Position numbers and translations under genes: made by a program. From Aureliella helgolandensis (lineage in GTDB: Bacteria > Planctomycetota > Planctomycetia > Pirellulales > Pirellulaceae), in contig NZ_CP036298.1 of the NCBI RefSeq assembly GCF_007752135.1, forward strand, positions 2,046,001 to 2,110,000: DNA of 64,000 nt, written 5' to 3'. Positions 28,797 through 37,439 of the stretch are shown one piece after another. Position 1 is the first letter of the stretch; each line of letters begins with the position of its first letter. The notes under the pieces are model-generated. The model saw only the letters and a program-made list of their open reading frames with translations. It had not been told where the DNA came from and did no database searches.

Positions 28797-29282
28797 ATGA
28801 CGCACACTATCGAAGAGAAGCCCCCCTTTCGGTGCGCGATAGCTAAGCAGTATTCGGCTGCACAGCTAAAAATTAGCGGTAAAAAGTACAACATCTGCGT
28901 TCTGTCGATGACTTGCGACATGTACACGGTCAAGTTGCCGACCTGGCTGCTTGCCCGACTCGATCGAGCCCGTACTGCCGAACTTCTATTCCGCAGCGAG
29001 CATTGGGTTGTTCGCAAGGAGAAGATGATCGAATCGGACAGCAAGAGTTGTCAGATAAGCCTAAGGCGAATGCAGGACTTGGCTTGCAATCTACCGGGAG
29101 GGGTCCCGCGTCGAGCGCGTGCTAGTGGCGAGAAGGATTCTAAGATTTTGTTGTGGTTAACACTCGCCTTTGTCATTGCATGTTTCGTTACCCCGGGAAT
29201 GTCAGATACCTTGGGGACGCGAGAAGCGTTGCGAAATGGTTCCCAAGCGATCCAGCAGCTGTTGGGAATTTCGATTTATTAG
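28797..29282 (+). CDS. Hypothetical protein with C-terminal membrane helix
   Basis: A 161-residue frame with an ATG at 28797. The N-terminal 100 residues are soluble and basic, with a SGKKYNICVLSMTCDMYTVK strand-like opening. A single hydrophobic helix follows near residues 118-136 (LLWLTLAFVIACFVTPGM). It starts divergently from the cytochrome gene, and a 159-bp gap separates it from apt. No family is recognised. Confidence 0.55.
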   Translation: MTHTIEEKPPFRCAIAKQYSAAQLKISGKKYNICVLSMTCDMYTVKLPTWLLARLDRARTAELLFRSEHWVVRKEKMIESDSKSCQISLRRMQDLACNLPGGVPRRARASGEKDSKILLWLTLAFVIACFVTPGMSDTLGTREALRNGSQAIQQLLGISIY

Positions 29283-29441
29283 CCTCTTTTGAGGTTGGGC
29301 TGTTGGCACTTTGGTACCGGCAGTTAAGAATGGGGACGCTGCCGGCGTTCCCTGGTGGCCCAGTGCCACGAGCCGACCGACTCTGTGCAGTCGCAATCCT
29401 CACGCGAGTGGCCTCCTAGGACATTTCACGTGAGCCATTGG

Positions 29442-29963
29442 ATGAGTGACATCGACCTTAAAGACTATATCCGCGACATTCCCGACTTCCCCAAGCCGGG
29501 CATTCTCTTTCGCGACATCACCCCCGTCCTATCCAGTCCCGCCGCCTTTCAGGCATGCATTGACAGACTGGCTGAACGCTACGCCGATCGGAAGATCGAC
29601 GCGATTGTGGCAGCCGAGGCGCGAGGATTTATCTTCGGCGCGCCGCTCGCGCTCAAAATTGGGGCTGCGTTCGTTCCAGTTCGCAAGCCGGGAAAGCTGC
29701 CGAGCAAGACCCACAGCCATGTTTACGACCTTGAATACGGATCGGACACACTCGAAATCCACTCGGACGCCGTGTTGCCTGGCCAACGGGTCTTAATTGT
29801 GGATGACCTACTTGCCACCGGTGGTACAGTAGAGGCGTGCTTGAAACTGCTTGAGCATTTTTCGGTTGAGATAGTGGAATGCGCCTTTTGCATTCACCTA
29901 CGTGGCCTAGAGGGTGAGAAGAAGCTAGCTCCCCACTCGGTCTACAGCCTTGTCGAGTACTGA
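29442..29963 (+). CDS. apt: Adenine phosphoribosyltransferase
   Basis: Apt salvages adenine with PRPP to AMP in the cytoplasm. ATG 29442 (MSDIDLKDYIRDIPDFPKPG) gives 173 residues, the standard length; the open frame upstream to 29355 is non-homologous. Diagnostic motifs are FPKPGILFRDITP, AAEARGFIFGAPLA, VPVRKPGKLP and the PRPP loop VLIVDDLLATGGT. uvrC begins 17 bp downstream, so the two are probably co-transcribed. Confidence 0.96.
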   Translation: MSDIDLKDYIRDIPDFPKPGILFRDITPVLSSPAAFQACIDRLAERYADRKIDAIVAAEARGFIFGAPLALKIGAAFVPVRKPGKLPSKTHSHVYDLEYGSDTLEIHSDAVLPGQRVLIVDDLLATGGTVEACLKLLEHFSVEIVECAFCIHLRGLEGEKKLAPHSVYSLVEY

Positions 29964-29980
29964 GTAGCATAAAGGCTCCT

Positions 29981-31432
29981 ATGGCGGACGACGAAACTGC
30001 TGAGCACCGGCCGGAAGAAACTTCGTACGAACCGGTTCCCGTCGAGGCAACAGAGGCTCTTGAGTCTCAGTTGGAGACCGGATCGAGCGTGCCCAATCCC
30101 TCCGAGCTACCCGAGGGAACTTCGTTTGGATTTCGCCGCGCCGCCGAAAAAGTGCGTTCCTTCCCACAGACCCCCGGGGTCTATTTGATGAAGGACGAGG
30201 CTGGCCGGGTAATCTATATCGGCAAAGCCAAGAATCTGCGTAGTCGGGCGGGAAGCTACTTTCTGAAAGCCGCCCGCCAGGAACAGCGTACCGCTACCTG
30301 GATCGATGAAATTTGCGACATCGACTTTCTGCCCTGTGAGAGTGAGGTGGATGCGCTGCTGGCCGAAAGCCGGCTGATCAAGGATGTGCAGCCCAAGCAC
30401 AACAAAGACCTGAAGGACGATAAGAGTTTTCCGTATCTAATGATTACCACGCGAGAGGATTTCCCGCGTGTTGAGTTGACGCGCACGCCACCGACCAGCG
30501 GAGTCAAGCTCTACGGCCCATTTGCCAGTGCTGGAGCGCTGCGTGGAGCCATTCAGGTCTTGCAGCGCATCTTCAAATTTCGCACATGCTCCTTGGACAT
30601 TACTGCGGAGGATCCGGCCTGGAAGTGGTTTCGGCCCTGTTTACTCGCCTCGATCAAGCAATGCACCGCACCTTGCAATTTGCGGATCTCGAAAGAGGAC
30701 TATCGACTCGACATCAAACGCTTGCAGACATTTCTCGAAGGTGGAAAAACTCGCTTGCTGGGGCAATTGAAGAAGGAGATGCAAGTCGCTTCCAAGGAGT
30801 TGCAATTTGAGAAAGCTGCCCGGCTGCGCGATGAGATCACCATGCTCGAGAAGCTGGATGAACGCGGAGAATTGGATACTCACGTCCAGCCAGAAGTCTT
30901 TTACATCGATCCTAAGAAAGGGATGCTGGGGCTCCAAAAAGTGCTCAAGCTGCAGACTCCTCCACGCATTATCGAGGGGGTCGACATCGCTCACTTAAGT
31001 GGCAAGGAGACCGTGGCAAGTCTTGTCCAGTTCATCGACGGGCTGCCCAACAAGCCGGGGTATCGCCGCTACCGCATCAAGGATGTCAAGGGCGTCGATG
31101 ACTTTCGCAGCATTCATGAAGTGGTTTCACGACGCTTTCGAAGCCTGCACGATCGTTCCGAGGCCTTTCCCGATCTGTTACTGATCGATGGAGGTAAGGG
31201 ACAACTCAACGCCGCCTTGGCTGCCTTCCGGGATCAAGGGATTACACCACCCCCTCTGTTGTCTCTAGCCAAGCGTGAGGAAGAGATTTTCCTTCCGGGA
31301 GAATCCGAGTCGCTGCGTCTGAGTCGTCATGCGTTCGCTCTACGACTGCTGCAATATGTTCGCGATGAGGCGCATCGATTCGCGCAACATTACCACCATA
31401 TCCTGCGAAGCAAGAATCAGTTTGATAGCTAG
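29981..31432 (+). CDS. uvrC: UvrC-like excinuclease subunit lacking the C-terminal HhH domain
   Basis: UvrC makes the dual incisions in nucleotide-excision repair. Visible domains are the GIY-YIG nuclease from about residue 60 (TPGVYLMKDEAGRVIYIGKA), the UVR UvrB-binding helix near 270 (KELQFEKAARLRDEITMLEK), and the RNase H-like nuclease (VDIAHLSGKETVASLVQF, LLLIDGGKGQLNAA). It ends at RDEAHRFAQHYHHILRSK, just where the tandem helix-hairpin-helix domain normally begins. Length is 483 residues against roughly 600 for typical UvrC. There is no frameshifted remnant beyond the stop; the next gene is convergent, 30 bp away. The first 50 residues are an acidic extension. Confidence 0.9.
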   Translation: MADDETAEHRPEETSYEPVPVEATEALESQLETGSSVPNPSELPEGTSFGFRRAAEKVRSFPQTPGVYLMKDEAGRVIYIGKAKNLRSRAGSYFLKAARQEQRTATWIDEICDIDFLPCESEVDALLAESRLIKDVQPKHNKDLKDDKSFPYLMITTREDFPRVELTRTPPTSGVKLYGPFASAGALRGAIQVLQRIFKFRTCSLDITAEDPAWKWFRPCLLASIKQCTAPCNLRISKEDYRLDIKRLQTFLEGGKTRLLGQLKKEMQVASKELQFEKAARLRDEITMLEKLDERGELDTHVQPEVFYIDPKKGMLGLQKVLKLQTPPRIIEGVDIAHLSGKETVASLVQFIDGLPNKPGYRRYRIKDVKGVDDFRSIHEVVSRRFRSLHDRSEAFPDLLLIDGGKGQLNAALAAFRDQGITPPPLLSLAKREEEIFLPGESESLRLSRHAFALRLLQYVRDEAHRFAQHYHHILRSKNQFDS

Positions 31433-31462
31433 TAACCTCTGTGAGAGGGAACCAGCGTGACC

Positions 31463-32935
31463 TTACTCGACAAGGTAAACGTCGTTCGCCGGAGGGAATG
31501 GTGCACTGGGGGAGATTCTCAGGCCCAACAGATTCACGACACGCATGGTTCCTGACACAAAGGCGGCATCGATGTCCCCCTTGCCTGCAATCAAGGTATG
31601 GCCCCACTTGGCATAGACGCGGCCTTCCAGGTACCCGCCACCCAGCAGATCTTCCTGGACCAGAACGATTGGGCGTCGGTCATGGCGACGCTGAAAGATC
31701 GTCATACCGTCAAACGGACTGCCTGGCGAATTGAGCGGGCTGATGCGCGTGCCCAACAATCCCAACGTAATGATGGCGCTAGGGATCTGACTCGCCAATA
31801 CGCTTGGCGGTGGATTGGTGCTTGAGTCACTCGCATCAGGCATGCCGCTGCTAGCGCTGTAACTCGCGGAATCGGTTAAGTAGAACATCACCCCTCGTGC
31901 GTCCACGTTGGCCAGGCCCGAGATCAACAAACCATGGCCGGTCACCGGATGTTGTCCGCGTATCACGTAGATTCCCGGCTCAAAGGTAACCCGGCCCGTC
32001 ACGATATTGATCCAGTCGTAGACTCCCGGCGAAAGAACGATCGGGGGCGTGAGCAAGGGCAAGGCAATAACGATATTTTTAGTGCCACGGTACACATTGG
32101 AAACATTGGTTGGATCAATCGCGACCGTGGGGACTGGTAGATCCCTTAGCGGATCGGGTACTGGCAAGCGATTGGCTTGCAGCGGTGATTTACCGCCACC
32201 ATCAAGCTGATGATAGAGAGCAAGATCGTCGACACCACCGACCGATCGAATCTCGGGTGCGTGTAAATGAGATAAGCCGAGCAGGGGAGTGCACGAGATG
32301 GAATGCGTAAGTAGCGGGCCGTCCACTCCTACGCTTTCCCCAAATTCATCCTCTCCGCTCCATTGCGTGTTGACTTGCACAGCACCATCGACCATCACCG
32401 GTCCCACGCCCAAGGCTTCCAAGCCACCCAACAGACTGTGCAGAGGTGGAAGTAAGACGGGCAACCCCAATATGGAGAAGGGATCCGGGGATGGATCTAA
32501 AACGACGAGTGCCGCGTCAATGTTGCTCGGTTCGAAGCCGGCCACGGAACGACTGCTGACGGTATTGCTGTGCGAGACGTTGAGAAGGTGGATGAGGTGG
32601 GTTGTAACCGATTGTTCAAGCTGAACTTCGACGAAATGAGAGTCGCCTGTATACTCGCCTGAGGTCGGTGGTGAGGCGATACTCGAAACGGCTAGCGTCA
32701 TGGAGTTCAAGCTGCCAATCACATTTTCTGCGACTAATCGAGCGCTCGATAGATCCCCAGTCATTTGCAATTCGGCAGCCGCCGCCGTGGCAGCCGCATC
32801 GCAAACATCCTGAAGTCGTCGGGATTCAACCAACAGTTTTCCACCATCGAGCATTAGACCTGCTATGCCCAACATGAGTGGCAGAATCGCCACAAAGAAA
32901 ACAGTAATTTGTCCTGCTCGCATTCGCCTATTCAT
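31463..32935 (-). CDS. tadG: TadG-like Tad/Flp pilus assembly protein
   Basis: The start is ATG 32935, with GGAG seven bases upstream; the frame is open to 33013. The product (about 490 residues) begins with the TadE/TadG N-terminal helix AGQITVFFVAILPLMLGIAG and the conserved LMLDGGKLLVESRRLQDVCDAAATAAA block. The remaining long region is Ser/Pro/Val-rich and extracellular, without a recognised vWA fold. Such proteins are pseudopilin-related components that anchor in the inner membrane. It is the last gene of the minus-strand Tad cluster; 219 bp separate it from the preceding TadE-like gene. Confidence 0.82.
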   Translation of the reverse strand: MNRRMRAGQITVFFVAILPLMLGIAGLMLDGGKLLVESRRLQDVCDAAATAAAAELQMTGDLSSARLVAENVIGSLNSMTLAVSSIASPPTSGEYTGDSHFVEVQLEQSVTTHLIHLLNVSHSNTVSSRSVAGFEPSNIDAALVVLDPSPDPFSILGLPVLLPPLHSLLGGLEALGVGPVMVDGAVQVNTQWSGEDEFGESVGVDGPLLTHSISCTPLLGLSHLHAPEIRSVGGVDDLALYHQLDGGGKSPLQANRLPVPDPLRDLPVPTVAIDPTNVSNVYRGTKNIVIALPLLTPPIVLSPGVYDWINIVTGRVTFEPGIYVIRGQHPVTGHGLLISGLANVDARGVMFYLTDSASYSASSGMPDASDSSTNPPPSVLASQIPSAIITLGLLGTRISPLNSPGSPFDGMTIFQRRHDRRPIVLVQEDLLGGGYLEGRVYAKWGHTLIAGKGDIDAAFVSGTMRVVNLLGLRISPSAPFPPANDVYLVE

Positions 32936-33154
32936 CGTGTATCTCCAATTCATGCAGCCCCATAGAAACAAGGTACGTTCGATCTTACGCCGTACCAGCG
33001 ATGTTCTCCTCAAGTCCTCTGTTTACGCCCTCTTCGATTTGTGCAGATCCCATGCTGCTCCCCACACGCAGCACTTCACACGGCTCGTCGTTCCTCTAAA
33101 CCTGCCCTCGCTGGTTACCCCTCAAAATGACGCTACAGCAATGGATAGAGGAAA

Positions 33155-33619
33155 CTAGTGTGCAATACGAATATGGCATGTATAGTGAAAAAGCTTATCG
33201 GTTAGATGGTCCACCAGGGGGATGATCGACGCGTTCTGATAATCCAAATGCACCACGACCAGGTCACCCGGGCTGTTCGTTCCATCACTCCACACTACCT
33301 CGAGTTCCACCTTGCTAGGATCCACCATGGTCAGAGCGCGTCTGGCCGCGTTGGCTACCGAGTTGTTGGCCTCGGCGTTGCACTGAATCGTTGCGGGACC
33401 GAGAGTATTGGCTCCGCTGCTCAAGTCGCCTGAAACGGAGACTAGCCTGGAGACATTTTGACAGGCTTCGGTCAGCGAGTTCACGCGCACAACGAGCAGC
33501 GAGAGCTCTAGAAAGCTCATCACAATCAGGAGCACGACTGACAATACAATCGAACTCTCAACGATGGTGGTTCCACGTCGCAACTTTTGTCGAATTCTAC
33601 ATTGGCTGCTCATTGTCAT
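33155..33619 (-). CDS. TadE-like pseudopilin, second copy
   Basis: A 154-residue protein with a short basic leader and TTIVESSIVLSVVLLIVMSFLELSLLVV, a TadE-type N-terminal helix with the conserved Glu. The globular part is extracytoplasmic. It lies between the other TadE-like gene and tadG, so it may be the TadF equivalent. Two in-frame ATG codons (33619, 33613) are equally possible starts. Confidence 0.78.
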   Translation of the reverse strand: MTMSSQCRIRQKLRRGTTIVESSIVLSVVLLIVMSFLELSLLVVRVNSLTEACQNVSRLVSVSGDLSSGANTLGPATIQCNAEANNSVANAARRALTMVDPSKVELEVVWSDGTNSPGDLVVVHLDYQNASIIPLVDHLTDKLFHYTCHIRIAH

Positions 33620-33714
33620 TCTTTCTCTCGACCGTAACGCGTCGGGTGACGTCAGTACTGAACAAACTCGCGGTGCAAGATGCTGCTCATCGGCGTTTTC
33701 AACTGGTGTCTAAT

Positions 33715-34179
33715 CTACCGATAGCGCTGGACCACTAGAGAGCGTTCGATCGTAACGTCCTCGAATAGACCACCCCATGAGAATAGGATGGGGACGACAC
33801 AGCTTGCTTGGATTCGCGTCGTATGTGAATTACCGCTGCCTAGTGAGATCGTGGGAACAACTTCGAGTTGCTCGACTTCACTTCGCACCGTGTCGGTAAA
33901 GATGGTGGTGACTTGATTGGCAATTTCGCTGGAGACTGCTGCTTGGGAATCACTCGTCACGCCGCGAGTCGCAACGTAGTCTGCCCCCATCCGTACTGAG
34001 TTGCCGAGGACCAGCGAGACGTGCAGCATGCGTCCCAGGTCGATGGAGGTAACTGCGGTACCGATGATGATTGGCAGTAGCAATGCGAGTTCAGTGGCCG
34101 CCACACCGCAGCGGCCTTTGCGTCTGGAGTTATGGGAATTCCCTCCGGAAGGAGTCCGCCGAGTCTTAGTTGCCTGCAT
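33715..34179 (-). CDS. tadE: TadE-like pseudopilin, first copy
   Basis: A 154-residue TadE protein with a basic, Arg/Ser-rich leader (RRTPSGGNSHNSRRKGR) then the helix GVAATELALLLPIIIGTAVTS with the conserved Glu. Its start overlaps the end of tadC by 14 bp, indicating translational coupling. TadE is a minor pseudopilin of the Flp pilus/Tad secretion machine. Confidence 0.82.
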   Translation of the reverse strand: MQATKTRRTPSGGNSHNSRRKGRCGVAATELALLLPIIIGTAVTSIDLGRMLHVSLVLGNSVRMGADYVATRGVTSDSQAAVSSEIANQVTTIFTDTVRSEVEQLEVVPTISLGSGNSHTTRIQASCVVPILFSWGGLFEDVTIERSLVVQRYR

Positions 34180-35104
34180 TGGAGAAACTCTCGTAGATGG
34201 TGATTGCAGCGGGAGCAGCCAAGACCATGAAGACTGCGGGGAAGATAAAGATCAAGGTCGGTAGCAGGATTTTGACCGAAGCCTTCTGGGCGGCTTCCTC
34301 GGCCCTCAATTCACGCTGGGAACGCAGGCGATCGGAAAGCTCACGCATGGCACTGCCTAGGGTGGCACCAAACTTTTGGGATTGCCGAACGAAAGTACTG
34401 AACGCCAACAGGTCCTCTAGGTTGGTACGCGCGGCAAGATCGTCGATCGATTTTTCGAGCGTGGCGCCCAATTGCATATCGCGATCGCAACGCTGAAACT
34501 CCTCCGATAGTTCGGGGTGCGCAGGCTTGAGTTCTTCGCTCACGATGGAGATCATGGATTGGAGAGACACTCCCGACTCGATGCACGTGACAAATAGATC
34601 TAAGAAATCCGACATGGAATTGCGGAGTAGTTGATGTCGCTCCAAAATGCAATTTCTCAGCCACAGCGTGGGGAGTACAAAACCGATCAGAGACCCCACC
34701 CCACAGACGGCGATGGCTTGCTGGAAATTGAGAGTTCCAGACCAGACGACCAAGGGGAGGCAGACAAGCGGAAAGGTAATGGCCAACAAGCGAGCCAGAA
34801 AGAAGCCGACCAACGCGCTACGCTTGTACATTCCCGCATAACCGAGTTGATCGCTGAATCGAGTGGCCACCTGAGGTTGTTGGGGCAGGATGTAACCAGC
34901 TAAGCTCGCGTTCATGTAGTCGTGGAGCGCACCGAGCGAGGATTGTCCATCGCTGGGATCGCGACCCTCCAACTTCCTCAGTCGCTGACTGACCTTCCCA
35001 TGAGAGCTTTGCACCGCATAGGTGCCGAGGAACAGCACGAAGGCTACCGCACCCATAAATGCAACCAAGGCAATCATGTATTGTGATTCGAATGTACCAA
35101 GCAT
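34166..35104 (-). CDS. tadC: Tad inner-membrane platform protein TadC
   Basis: A type II secretion F-domain protein of 312 residues. ATG 35104 has AGGAG six bases upstream and is preferred over an in-frame TTG at 35107. It has hydrophobic helices at the N-terminus (MIALVAFMGAVAFVLFLG), middle and C-terminus (ILLPTLIFIFPAVFMVLAA), with the cytoplasmic T2SSF helices between (FLDLFVTCIESGVSLQSMIS). It pairs with TadB to form the membrane platform moved by the TadA ATPase. tadB ends 9 bp upstream and tadE overlaps downstream. Confidence 0.9.
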   Translation of the reverse strand: MLGTFESQYMIALVAFMGAVAFVLFLGTYAVQSSHGKVSQRLRKLEGRDPSDGQSSLGALHDYMNASLAGYILPQQPQVATRFSDQLGYAGMYKRSALVGFFLARLLAITFPLVCLPLVVWSGTLNFQQAIAVCGVGSLIGFVLPTLWLRNCILERHQLLRNSMSDFLDLFVTCIESGVSLQSMISIVSEELKPAHPELSEEFQRCDRDMQLGATLEKSIDDLAARTNLEDLLAFSTFVRQSQKFGATLGSAMRELSDRLRSQRELRAEEAAQKASVKILLPTLIFIFPAVFMVLAAPAAITIYESFSNAGN

Positions 35105-35113
35105 CAATTTCTC

Positions 35114-36070
35114 CTAGAATCGTACGTTGACGATTTGACGAATCATTAGGGTGCCAATGATTTGTGATGTGGCCATGCCCATCAACAAATAGGGCCTATC
35201 CAGCAGTACGGCAAGATAGTTTGGCTCAACAAAATAGACGCCAATGAAAGCCAGGATAGGTAAAGCGGTTAAAACGTTGGCTTGCATTCGCCCCTCTCCA
35301 GTGATCGCTCGAACGCGAGCGTTGAACATCTCTCGCTTGCGCATGGCGACTGCCAAGCGATTATTGACTTCCGCTAGATTCCCACCGAGTTGATGGTTGA
35401 GGATCAACGCCGTGGAGAAAATTCGCATTTCGATCAAACCGGTTCGATTGGCTAGATCACGCAGGGCCGTCGCAAACGGTACCCCCAAATGTTGCTGTTC
35501 AGAACAGTAGGCGAATTCCTCGGAAATGGGCGCGGGGAACTCTGTTGCAACCGTGTGAAATGCCGTTGGCACCGATTGGGCAGCACGCAACGCACGGCTG
35601 ATCAATTCGAACGCATCTGGCAGTTGTTTGCGAAGCTTCGTTCTACGCTGCTTGACCTTGAACATCAAATAGAAGATCGGCAAGATGGATGCAGCAATGG
35701 AAATGGCCATGGAGATTAACAGGTCCCCGCTCAGTACTACTCCCAGACAAGCCGCCAGCAGCCCCGCTAGTAAGCAGATTCCCAGCAACTGCGTCACTTG
35801 GATACGCACGCCTGATTTGGTAATCAGAGTCGCCAGATTGCCGGTAGAGTTGAGGCGATTCATGACGGCTTGCAGGATAAATTGATCTCGCTGCAACGTC
35901 TCTTCGGAGGCTGCAAAGGCGGACGGGCCCTGCGGCTGGAATTTGCGTCTCAATCGCTCCGAAGTAACCCATCGGCGACGATAGACCAAGTCGTACGCAA
36001 AGCTGCCTACGCACAATATGCCAAAAACAACGCAAGCGAAAACAGCTGCGGAGGTAACAGATCCTGTCAC
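35114..36070 (-). CDS. tadB: Tad inner-membrane platform protein TadB
   Basis: A 318-residue T2SSF-domain protein starting at GTG 36070, with AAGGAG six bases upstream. It shows an N-terminal membrane helix (AAVFACVVFGILCVGSFAYD), the cytoplasmic helical domain (QLPDAFELISRALRAAQSVP, FAYCSEQQHLGVPFATALRD) and C-terminal helices. It stands 15 bp after tadA and 9 bp before tadC. Confidence 0.92.
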   Translation of the reverse strand: MTGSVTSAAVFACVVFGILCVGSFAYDLVYRRRWVTSERLRRKFQPQGPSAFAASEETLQRDQFILQAVMNRLNSTGNLATLITKSGVRIQVTQLLGICLLAGLLAACLGVVLSGDLLISMAISIAASILPIFYLMFKVKQRRTKLRKQLPDAFELISRALRAAQSVPTAFHTVATEFPAPISEEFAYCSEQQHLGVPFATALRDLANRTGLIEMRIFSTALILNHQLGGNLAEVNNRLAVAMRKREMFNARVRAITGEGRMQANVLTALPILAFIGVYFVEPNYLAVLLDRPYLLMGMATSQIIGTLMIRQIVNVRF

Positions 36071-36085
36071 GGGAAACTCCTTACT

Positions 36086-37414
36086 TTAGATGCTTTGAGC
36101 CGGTGGAGTAGCGAACGGCATATCGCCGCAGAATGCCTTGACTTTGTTCAATATTTTGGGTGGTTGGTTGTGACGTTTGAAGTGACCATTGAATCGCTTG
36201 GCCGAATCATCCCAATGCTCGTCGTACGAGAAAATGTCGGTGAGTTCGATGATTCCATTGACGCAGTCAGCTACTTCCGAGATTTGGACCACTTTGCGTC
36301 GCCCATCCTCGGCTCGGGCGAGTTGGACGATAATCTGAACTGCAGAAGCGATCTGTCGAGCGATCTGACCTTCGGACAGTTGGAAGCCTGTGAGGCCGAC
36401 CAGCATTTCGAGGCGTGAAACTGCGTCGCGAGTACTGTTGGCATGCAAGGTTCCAAGACTACCTGAGTGTCCCGTGTTCATGGCTTGCAACATATCGAAC
36501 GCCTCTGCACCTCGGCATTCACCGAGAATGATGCGATCGGGGCGCATCCGCAAGGCATTCCGCAGGAGATCGCGAGCATTGACTTCCCCAGTTCCCTCCA
36601 GGCTGGGTGGTCGAGCTTCCAGTCTCGCAACATGTGGTTGCTTCAGCTGTAGTTCGGCAGTGTCTTCGATCGTGACAATGCGCTCGTTGGGGGGGATAAA
36701 GGACGAAAGGATGTTCAGGAAGGTGGTCTTGCCTGTGCCTGTGCCACCCGTGATCAAGATGTTTGCTTTGGCGCGCACGCAGGCGGCTAGAAAAGTCAGC
36801 ATCTCGTTGGTGAGGGCATCGCTCTGAAGCAGCTCTTGAGCCGTAATGGCGTCGGGTCGGAAGCGCCGAATGGATACAAGTGCTCCATCGATCGCCAAGG
36901 GAGAGATGATGGCATTCACTCGACTACCATCCGGCAGACGCGCATCGACCATTGGACTCGATTCGTCCACACGCCGTCCGACCTTGCCGACAATCCGCTG
37001 AAGTATGGTTAGCAGATGTTCATTGCTGTGGAACTTGACATGCGACTCGCGCAGCACGCCATTCTCTTCGATAAATACGTTGTCGGGGCCATTGATGAGA
37101 ATGTCACTGATCGATGGATCTCTCAGTAGCCGTTCCAGTGGGCCAAAGCCAAGTGTTTCGTCGACGAGTTCTTCGACCAGGGCAATTCGTTCCACGGGGC
37201 TCAGGATTTCGGAACACCCTCGGCAAATCTCCTCCGCCGAGCGCTGTAGGACTACCCGCAGTTCGCTGTCGGTCAGCTTCTGAACCAGTCCTCGGTCCAG
37301 TGATTTGATCAGCAACTGATGCAAATCTTTGCGTTTGGGTTTCGATAGTACGTTCCCCGGATTCGCCTTGGAAGCAAATCTAGGAGTACCTTCAACTGTC
37401 GCTGCCCCTATCAT
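36086..37414 (-). CDS. tadA: Tad secretion ATPase TadA/CpaF
   Basis: The motor ATPase of the Tad machine (VirB11/GspE class), 442 residues. An N-terminal domain (SDILINGPDNVFIEENGVL) is followed by Walker A ILITGGTGTGKTTFLNIL, the Asp box ERIVTIEDTAELQL, Walker B RPDRIILGECRGAEAFDML, and the His box SLGTLHANSTRDA. ATG 37414 has AAGGA six bases upstream. It powers pilin assembly or secretion at the cytoplasmic face; cpaE ends 25 bp before it. Confidence 0.95.
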   Translation of the reverse strand: MIGAATVEGTPRFASKANPGNVLSKPKRKDLHQLLIKSLDRGLVQKLTDSELRVVLQRSAEEICRGCSEILSPVERIALVEELVDETLGFGPLERLLRDPSISDILINGPDNVFIEENGVLRESHVKFHSNEHLLTILQRIVGKVGRRVDESSPMVDARLPDGSRVNAIISPLAIDGALVSIRRFRPDAITAQELLQSDALTNEMLTFLAACVRAKANILITGGTGTGKTTFLNILSSFIPPNERIVTIEDTAELQLKQPHVARLEARPPSLEGTGEVNARDLLRNALRMRPDRIILGECRGAEAFDMLQAMNTGHSGSLGTLHANSTRDAVSRLEMLVGLTGFQLSEGQIARQIASAVQIIVQLARAEDGRRKVVQISEVADCVNGIIELTDIFSYDEHWDDSAKRFNGHFKRHNQPPKILNKVKAFCGDMPFATPPAQSI

Positions 37415-37439
37415 CTCAAATCCTTCACGTGTTGAATTA

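Noticed and set aside
28797-29100. PilZ domain in the hypothetical protein
   Set aside because: The RxxxR and DxSxxG c-di-GMP motifs are absent.
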